Positions 51,822 through 58,811 of a DNA stretch of 64,000 nucleotides are shown piece by piece (the stretch's first letter is position 1; each line of letters opens with the position of its first letter). The notes under the pieces were generated by a model. It ran no database searches. It was not told where the DNA came from and saw nothing but the letters and a program-made list of their open reading frames with translations. The position numbers were made by a program, and so were the translations under genes. This stretch comes from Moesziomyces globuligerus (Eukaryota; Basidiomycota; Ustilaginomycetes; Ustilaginales; Ustilaginaceae), in assembly GCA_030849465.1 (NCBI GenBank), contig JARVLF010000001.1, positions 415,022 to 479,021 of the forward strand, written 5' to 3'.

Positions 51822-52823
51822 ATGTTGACAAGACCGTTGCTGCGGCGATTGTTGCATCCACTTGCTCGCACTGCTCTTCCACAAGCCCCAGCCTTGGCCC
51901 CGCACCCGTCGCGTCAATCTATGTCCAGCACAGCCATGGTCTCGACTTCACAGCTGAGCCCGGCGTCGGCAAGCGCATACACACCCTTTCTCGATGCCGC
52001 CTTCTATACCGGCAATGTAGCCGACGACTGGACCTACAAGATCGCTCGTCACGACCAGCTTGACCAGCTCTCGGAGGCGAGGCTGATGCACCAAGCGCTG
52101 CCACGGCCTCTGCGAGTGCTCGTGCTCTACGGCTCCAACCGCCAGCGATCCTTCTCCAAGCTCATGTCGTTCGAGGCGGCCAGGATCCTGCACCACCTCG
52201 GCTGCGAAGTTCGAGTGTTCGATCCACACGGATTGCCGCTCAAGGACGACGACGACGCCGCACGCGCTTTCCAGCCCGCTCCATCCGACGGCCCAAACAC
52301 GGCGCCCACCGGGACCGATGCGCATCCCAAAGTGCAAGAGCTGCGCCAGCTCGTCGCATGGAGCGAGGCCCACTTTTGGTGCTCGCCCGAGCAGCATGGC
52401 AACCTAACCGGCATCATGAAGACCATGCTCGACCACATCCCCCTCAGCCTCGGCAGCGTCCGTCCCACCCAGGGCAAGGTCTTGGCCGTCTCTCAGGTCA
52501 ACGGCGGCTCGCAGTCCTTCAACGCCGTCAACTCGCTCCGCATCCTCGGCCGATGGATGCGCATGTTCACCATCCCCAACCAGGCGTCGCTCCCCAAGGC
52601 GTGGACGCAGTTCACCCCCGACGGCAGGATGATCGACTCGTCCAATCGAGAGCGCCTCGTCGACGTCGTCGAAGAGCTCGTCAAGGTCTCGTGCCTCTTC
52701 TACGGCCGAGACGCTACTTTTGCAAGTCGATGGAGCGAGCGCAAGGAGAAAGCAGAGGCCGGTCGCCTCCTCAGCCAAGCCGAGAAAGAAGAGCTCAAAG
52801 GTGCCAAACAACTGGTATCGTGA
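51822..52823 (+). CDS. arsH: ArsH-type NADPH-dependent FMN reductase
   Basis: ArsH is a flavoprotein that oxidises trivalent organoarsenicals and reduces quinones or azo dyes. The 333-aa product carries the flavodoxin-like phosphate-binding loop LYGSNRQRSFSKL. It also has the conserved ArsH stretches FDPHGLPL, WCSPEQHGNLTG, SVRPTQGKVLAVSQVNGGSQ and GRWMRMFTIPNQ, ending with ERLVDVVEEL and RWSERKE. The ATG at 51822 gives an N-terminus rich in Arg, Leu and Ala without acids (MLTRPLLRRLLHPLARTAL), which looks like a mitochondrial presequence. An internal Met at MSSTAMVS could start a cytosolic form. It diverges from a candidate arsenate reductase. Single exon. Confidence 0.9.
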   Translation: MLTRPLLRRLLHPLARTALPQAPALAPHPSRQSMSSTAMVSTSQLSPASASAYTPFLDAAFYTGNVADDWTYKIARHDQLDQLSEARLMHQALPRPLRVLVLYGSNRQRSFSKLMSFEAARILHHLGCEVRVFDPHGLPLKDDDDAARAFQPAPSDGPNTAPTGTDAHPKVQELRQLVAWSEAHFWCSPEQHGNLTGIMKTMLDHIPLSLGSVRPTQGKVLAVSQVNGGSQSFNAVNSLRILGRWMRMFTIPNQASLPKAWTQFTPDGRMIDSSNRERLVDVVEELVKVSCLFYGRDATFASRWSERKEKAEAGRLLSQAEKEELKGAKQLVS

Positions 52824-53030
52824 CTGCTCTCATCTCTACCTAATCAATACTATTCGGACCATCGGCTCTGTGGCTCGATGATTCATGTCGGATCACGAGC
52901 AGGTTCGAGATCCTTTTGACGGTGGTGTGGCTCAATGATAGGGTTCTTGGGAGCCTAGCAATTTTCAAACGGAGGAACTTGGATCCAGGTCGAGCGACTT
53001 GCCAGACGAAGCTGCTGCCTCACTTGGACA

Positions 53031-53074
53031 AATCGAATCAAATCAAATCGAATCGAATCGAATCGAATCGAATT
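53031..53074. repeat. AATC(G/A) pentanucleotide tract
   Basis: About nine pentamer units lie in tandem, non-coding. Confidence 0.9.
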
Positions 53075-53499
53075 GGCGCGCACCAAACAAAATCCGGCGA
53101 TTCCACTTGAATTCTGCGTGGTCAAAACGACAAAGATGCAAGAAAAAGCAAAGCGGGGTTGATGCACCTCAATCTGCGCGTGTCGAGCCGGCTGAGATCC
53201 AGGCTTGGGGTGGGGGGTGGTGGTGCAGAATCAGGTGCCGATTGGATTCACTCGGGCAATCCACAAGTGAGAGCAGCACATGCTGCCAAAGGCAGGCGTG
53301 CGCGCAGATGCAAGCTACTTGCAAAATAAGCCCGCGTCAGCCGCGTCAGCGCTCTCTGTCGAGGTTCAAAGGAGTGTTTCAAGCTTGCTTTTGCTTCATT
53401 TTGTTTCGTCGCGGTCTGCTTGGATTTGATCACTGAAAGCTGTTATGCGAATGCGAATCAAAGCAAGACTCTTGAACCGAAGAATTGCCAATCGAAATC

Positions 53500-53529
53500 A
53501 AAGCAAAGCAAAGCAAAGCAAAGCAAAGC
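53500..53529. repeat. (AAAGC)6 pentanucleotide tract
   Basis: Six units lie in tandem, non-coding. Confidence 0.9.
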
Positions 53530-54163
53530 GCGCTGGGCTGGGTGCTGTTGTCGCACATCACTTGCGACAACACTCGTGTACAACACCCAAATCCCCCACC
53601 TGGCCCCAAACACGTTGCCCACACATCCACGCAGACACATGCCATCAAAGAGAATTCAAGCCGGTACCTATGCCCTAACGGAATACGTTGATAGCCATTC
53701 AAAGTCAAGGTGCCAGGAAGCAGAGGGAGAGCAAGCGAGAGACTGCGCGCGGCCATTGAATTTGGGCGCTTCACCTTGTCATGGTGAACTGATCGGATTG
53801 GGCAGAGAGCCTTCTCATTGCGTAGCCGAGGTCTGGTGTAGCTCGACCATGCACCTTTCACATCCTAATGGCGGGACTGATTGGGGCCGCAAGGAGCAAA
53901 GCTGTGCGCCCATCATCCCTTGAGCGCAGAATCCTTTCGGTCCAACGATTCATGGTCGACTTGCGGACAAGATCGAGCAAGCGTATCACCAATGTGTAGC
54001 CACAAACCAGCACAATACGGCAATACTTGCAGAGGATCCGTCGGTCTTGACTTTTTGTGGGCTGATGCGGCGCTCATCATCAAGTCGAAGATGTCAAGGA
54101 TGCCACGCCTCACACACTGCGACACGCGAAGCATACGCCAGCACTCTGTGAACCTTTGTCGCA

Positions 54164-55567
54164 TTACGAGCTTGTGCTGCCTGCGCTGAGCAACGGCTTC
54201 AACCTTTTGGCGGCTGGTGTTTGGCTCGTGGCGATGGCGCGGCGTTGGTCTTTGGGCGTGAGCGCGACAAAGTTGCAACTTGGCATGGCGGCCATGGGTC
54301 GCTTCTGCGGCCGGCGCGCTTCCACTTGAACGCTGCCAACAGGCGCAGGATCGAAGCCCAATAGCCAGTTGTTGCACGTTGTGTCAAGAGGCTGATTGAG
54401 GTACCAATCAAAGTCAAACACATTGGATGCAGCAGCAGCATCGGCGCAACATGCCGACGTCGATTTGCCTGTCAAAAGCTCGGGATCGATCTGCATTTTG
54501 CTCTCGCCCTGAGCGTCTGCTTCTGCCTCAAGCTCTGCCTCAGCCTCAAGCTCTACCTCTGCTTGGGGTTTGGGTTTGGGTTCGGGTTTGGGTTTGGGCT
54601 GCAACTGTGGCTGCTTGTGCTGTTCGGCATGTTGGTCTTGGTCCTCGTCGCGCCTGAATTGCACTTTGTTGCCGTCCACCTCGACATACAAGTTGTGCAG
54701 CTTGGCATGTGTCTGCTGCAGCTCTTGTTCGAGTTGCGTGTGTCGGTGCGGGTCGACGTTGATGGAGCTCAGGCTGTTGTGGACCAGGTACCTTTTCCAC
54801 AGCATGAGTGTGCGCTGGATCGCGAGCGGGGCGGCAGGACTTGACAACAAGGCGTACACCAATCGCCTCAGTTTGGGCAAGCGCAGCGTGACGAGTGCGT
54901 CAGGCGTAGAGTTGGGGATTCGAAAGCGAGCCTGGTCGAGCATGACAGCCAGATCCTGCACTGCATCCTCTTGGTACCCGTCGATGCAAAGCAAGGCGTC
55001 CGCAAACGCGTCGAGTCAATGCAGCCTCGCACTCGGCTCGTTGTTGGCCTTGCAGGTGTTGACGTCAAAGAACGTCTTGAGCGTGCGCTTGGTCTGCGCA
55101 GCCGCAACGCGTGGGATGAGTTGATCCTGATGCAAACGGGCGACATAGATGTCCTTGGAAGCCAGCTCCTCCTCCCTGTCGATGGTCGCAGGCGTGTCGG
55201 TGGAGCCACCAGCGCGGATGCAAGGCCGATTCACTTCCTGGCACGCGATGCACTTTGGCCTCTCCACGGTGCGGCGACTTGGATTGAGCGTAAACTTGAG
55301 CTGAAGCACGATCGATGCCTCGGGCGACCAGTAGCATCCGTCCAGACAGCGTTCGCAGTCCAAGTGGGGGCAAGAGAAGCCAAAGCGGTAGCGACTGCGT
55401 CAATCAAGGAACTCCTTCCACAGCTTGTTGTCGGCCAGACCGGGATAGAGCGCTTCCTGGATGGCGGCAGACGTGTAGATGTTGTCGTGCTTGTGTGCCA
55501 GCTTCCACTCTTTGAGGCAGAAGGGGAACGGCCAGGTGGCACGCGGCTTGGGCGGCGGAGGAGGCAT
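54164..55567 (-). pseudogene. Cys-rich subtelomeric gene interrupted by two in-frame TGA codons
   Basis: From the ATG at 55567 one frame runs 468 codons to a TAA at 54164 and is broken only by TGA at 55402-55400 and 55018-55016; no frameshift is seen. The first part (CLKEWKLAHKHDNIYTSAAI) leads into a Cys-rich segment. It has CPHLDCERCLDGC and then KCIACQEVNRPC, a C-x2-C-x6-C that recalls half of a fungal zinc cluster. The third part is helical (LRLPKLRRLVYALLSSP), then alternates Lys-Pro-Glu and Glu-Ala. The flanks of both TGAs look like protein, and no good splice donor was found around the first. It could be a decayed gene, a gene with unusual introns, or use read-through. The family is not recognised. 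Confidence 0.5.
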
Positions 55568-55871
55568 CGTGTTGTGCACCACTGCAGCAGCCAAATGAAC
55601 GGCCTAGTTGGTTGGTTGGTGGGAGAAGAAATGAAAGCCATCTCGCTCGCCCACACCACTTGCACGCACACGCACGCCCACAAGCTCACACACAAATTGA
55701 AGCAAAGTGGGACGAAATGAAGTTGGTGGGGACAAAACCAAGTGGGGCAACTTGGGGTGACCTAGGCGAAACCAAGTCTCGATGAGGAGCGCGGCGCGAC
55801 GCGACGTGACGCGATGACCGCCGCCATGCTTTCCACGCTTGCAATTCCTTGCTTGCCATCCACCATTTGCA

Positions 55872-56316
55872 ATGGAATGTACGGCCACCTCGACTGGCTT
55901 TGCATGCGTCCTTGACGAGACGACGGCGCAGCTCCGCTTCACCACGCAATCCGAGGCCAAGGAGGAGCTCAAGACGATTGCGCGCAGCCACGGCTTTGAG
56001 CTCAAGGTGCGCTCCTCGCGCGCCACCGCCGTCTACCTTTGCTGCCTCGGTGCGGCCGGATGCAGCTTTCAGGCCAAGCTGGCCAACGCTGGACGCGATG
56101 CCATGGATGCATGGTCCATTGCAATCACCAAGCCCAAGCATAATCATCCACTTGCTTCCCACCAGCCCACACCGACGCCGACGGATCCCAAGGCGGCCTG
56201 GACGGCGATTCAACGCACCCAGCTCGAAAGGGAGCTCAAACAGCTGAGCAATCTCAGCGACGCACAGCGCTGGCGTGTCCCCTCCACCAACGACAACAAA
56301 TCTGAGGAGGAAGAAT

Positions 56317-56351
<35 letters not shown>

Positions 56352-56591
56352 GTCCAGGCCGAGGCCGAGGCTGAGGCTGAGGAGGGTGCAGGTCAAGTCG
56401 AATCCTTGATCGCCGCGCTCGACGCCACCCATCGAGAAGGAGGCGTGCTGGAGAGGCTTCTGAGTGTGCCGCTGCCCGCCACCTTGGCCGCACTGGATAC
56501 GCTGCGCGAGTCGAACCACCTTGAGGCCAAACTCGTGCATCTACGCATCCAGCAACTGCTTGCCATCGTCAGCCAAGTGCGCAAGACGTGA
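55872..56591 (+). CDS. Subtelomeric protein with FAR1/GCM-like zinc-binding domain
   Basis: The product is 239 aa. The N-terminal ~95 residues follow the WRKY-GCM1/FAR1 pattern common in Mutator-like transposase DNA-binding domains. The segment EAKEELKTIARSHGFEL is followed by a pair of Cys in CCLGAAGCSFQA, then KHNHPL (C-x5-C ... H-x-H). The middle is a run of Glu-Pro and Glu-Ala dipeptides (SEPEPEPEPEPE). The C-terminus is a Leu-rich amphipathic helix (LVHLRIQQLLAIVSQVRKT). No transposase catalytic domain is present, so it may be a domesticated or truncated DNA-binding part. Starts at an ATG and the frame is uninterrupted. The next gene carries a related finger. Confidence 0.62.
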
Positions 56592-56603
56592 ATCCAAAGA
56601 GGG

Positions 56604-57347
56604 ATGCCTGCCACCCCGCCGCCGTCCCAACACAACTGGATCGATGCGCTGCACTACGACCATCTTTGGCTGCTCGTCGACGCGCTCAACCGTGCGGTGC
56701 TTGATGGACGCATGGAAGCATTTCGACTGCTTTGAGGCGCAAGCCAGGAGCGCATCGGACTGGTCTGCAGCGCGGATGGATGCAGCTTCAAGGCGGTGCT
56801 GTTCAGAACGGATGGATGGAGGTGCAGGGTTGTCGATGCCAGCCATACGCATCCGATCGCCAAGCCTGCAAAGCCAGCCGGGCAGACAAGGCCAAACTTG
56901 ACAGACGATGCAACAAGCACTACATTGGATGCATTGCAGACTGCCCCGGACGCCATGCCATCACGCGAGACAATGCCGAGGCCCTCTTCACGCTCTCCTT
57001 CATTGGCAGTAGGCCATGCACGATCCTCAACACCGACACCTTGCTCAACATCCAAAGACGACATTCAACATTTGACTTGGTCGAGCAGCAGCAGCACGCA
57101 ACCGTCTGGGAGTGCAAGCGTGGTCAGGATGAAGCGCAAGAACGATGACCAATCACCGTGTGTTGGACGAGCATCTCGACGGCCTCGTGCGCCTCTTGCT
57201 TGATTGGCTGTGGGCGTTTTGGAATGTCGTGCGCTTCTTCCACTCTCAACAGCGGCGCAGCGGTCGGCGGTGGAAGAGTTGCTTGCATCCAACAGACTCC
57301 TGCACGGACTCACAAGCAAGGCACGCTTGGATCTGCTTGAGTTTTGA
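56604..57347 (+). pseudogene. Second FAR1/GCM-like zinc-finger gene, with in-frame TGAs
   Basis: It starts 12 bp after the previous stop (ATG at 56604). The frame encodes NWIDALHYDHLWLLVDALNR, a TGA at 56733, then ERIGLVCSADGCSFKAVLF, DGWRCRVVDASHTHPIAKP and a Ser/Thr-rich stretch. A second TGA is at 57201. Protein-like sequence then resumes (AAQRSAVEELLASNRLLHG), ending LLEF at a TGA at 57345; the frame could even be followed to 57410. The C-x4-C ... H-x-H finger is related to the one in the neighbour. A GTGCGC...CAACAG intron (about 57190-57257) would remove the second TGA in frame. A 51-nt GTGCTT...CCAG intron might remove the first but is weak. Gene or pseudogene is therefore open. Confidence 0.45.
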
Positions 57348-57417
57348 CTGCAGCAGTGCGATGCCTGGATGAAGCACACCACCGCTCGCCTAGCAGCTGC
57401 ACGACGTTGAAGCAACG

Positions 57418-57440
57418 CACACACACACACACACGCACAC
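57418..57440. repeat. (CA)n dinucleotide repeat
   Basis: A short CA tract lies between the FAR1/GCM-like gene and the convergent small gene. Confidence 0.85.
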
Positions 57441-57458
57441 TGGCAACGACGCATAGCA

Positions 57459-57928
57459 TCAGGCATTGGTACAGCGCGGGATACGTTGGTAGGCTTGCAA
57501 GGTGTCGACGCGTTGCTTCATCACAGCTGCTTTGCGCTGGATTGAAGCGAGGAGTTGGTCTGCAAGAAAGAGTTCCATGTCAGTAATGCTTTCCTTTTTT
57601 TTCCCGTGCGTTTGGTGTGTGCGCCATGCCTACCTTTGAGATCAGTCTCGCTGGATTTGGCCTTGCGAGGCGTCTCGAATGAGTCAACCTGTCTCCTTGG
57701 CAACGCCGGTGGAGCCGGTGGAGCCGGTGGAGCGGGCGGAGGTGGCGGAGGTGGTGGCGCAGGTAGCGCAGATGCTGGAGGGCAAGGAGCGTCGAGAGTG
57801 GCGACAAGACGCTCAAGTAGGTTTGTGTGCAGCTCAAGTGCGTGTGCAATTTGAAGGAGCGCCTCATTGTGCCGTTCTTGGACTTGAACCATGCGCAGCA
57901 CCCAGCAAGCGTCCGGCAGTGAAGACAT
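57459..57928 (-). CDS. Small subtelomeric coiled-coil/proline-rich protein, two exons
   Basis: Exon 1 (57928-57634) and exon 2 (57559-57459) give a 131-aa protein. The 74-nt phase-1 intron starts GTAGGC, has ACTGAC as branch site and ends CTTGCAG. The N-terminal half is helical (QERHNEALLQIAHALELHTN, then LLERLVATL). A poly-Pro/Ala run ([17 protein letters not shown]) follows, and the second exon adds another helix (DQLLASIQRKAAVMKQRVDT). I do not recognise the family. The clean splice junction restores frame and adds helical sequence, which supports a real gene. It lies in convergent orientation to the FAR1/GCM-like genes. Confidence 0.55.
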
Positions 57929-58420
57929 GGCTGCGGCCGAGGTGGATAGGAGACAAGCAAGGTACAAATCTTGAAACAGCAATGCTGGCGTCTGCTCTTG
58001 CCAATGGGTGAGCTGCCAGACGTTTGATTTGGGTGGATTCGCTTCGTTTGTCAAGCGGCCTGACGGCTTTGTTTTGTGTATGGTTGCTTCAATTCACTTG
58101 GTCCTCCTTTGTTTGAAGCTTTGATTTCGGTTGTGTTGTGGCTCTATCCATGATTCTGGGGAGGTTGTGCGGCCGAGCTGCTTGGCCAACAGTTTGCATC
58201 ACCCACCACTTGGAGAAACAACGCACATTGAACAACCATGGTCACCAACGCCATGCCACCTCCGCCCTTGTAAGTTGCACTCGCACCGCAGCCTCCAATT
58301 GGAGCGGCAAACTAACTGACATGGATGGATGGGCGTGACAGCAAAAGCGTGTTGCCGTTGGCACCGCCGTTCCCGTCGTTGCAACAGCAGTGGCTCGAGG
58401 GGCTCGAGCAGCACCTTTGG

Positions 58421-58440
58421 TTAGGGTTAGGGTTAGGGTT
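58421..58440 (+). repeat. Interstitial telomeric repeat (TTAGGG)3TT
   Basis: Three perfect TTAGGG units lie in the same orientation as the chromosome end, 5.35 kb inside it. They mark the left border of the terminal two-gene unit and could be a healed break or an old element end. Confidence 0.95.
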
Positions 58441-58517
58441 CCAGATCCTTTTGACGGTGGGTTTCCAACTTTTGGACGCGCTTGGCATCCAGCGGTCCCT
58501 GGTCTGCCCTCATGGAA

Positions 58518-58735
58518 GACGGTCCAATTCAAAAATCTGACGCGTTGAATTTCACAGGAAGACAGTCCGCTTCAAAAATCAAGACGGTCTGCTTCAAAAA
58601 TCAAGACGGTCCACTTCAAAAATCAAGACGGTCTGCTTCAAAAATCAAGACGGTCCACTTCAGAAATAAAGACGGTCTGCTTCAAAAATGGAGACGGTCC
58701 GCTACAGTCAGAGAGACGGTCAGCTACAAAAGGGA
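58518..58735. repeat. 22-bp minisatellite upstream of the zinc-finger gene
   Basis: About ten units are present, eight of them in strict 22-bp register from 58561. The consensus is GACGGTCTGCTTCAAAAATC plus AA, alternating CTG/CCA variants. It ends about 75 bp before the ATG at 58812, so it may sit in the promoter. Confidence 0.9.
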
Positions 58736-58811
58736 GACCATCAAGGGCAAGTAGCAGAGATGTGCACCCGTCAATGCCCATCACATCACCCACTCCCCTC
58801 CGCCAGCCAAT

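Larger units (their letters stand above)
52824..54163. other. Transition into subtelomere; simple repeats, no gene seen
   Basis: These 1.34 kb follow ArsH. They contain AATCG pentamers (53031-53074) and AAAGC pentamers (53500-53529). A few ORFs of 100-170 codons mostly cross these repeats and have no domain character. From here rightwards base composition and gene style change. Confidence 0.55.
57929..58811. other. Gap with interstitial telomere repeat and minisatellite
   Basis: These 883 bp precede the telomere-proximal two-gene unit. They hold the (TTAGGG)3 tract and the 22-bp minisatellite listed separately. No ORF has domain character. Confidence 0.6.

Noticed and set aside
57348..57410. 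Further extension of the FAR1/GCM-like frame past the TGA at 57345
   Set aside because: Twenty protein-like codons follow, but this is too short to show the gene continues; kept only as a note.
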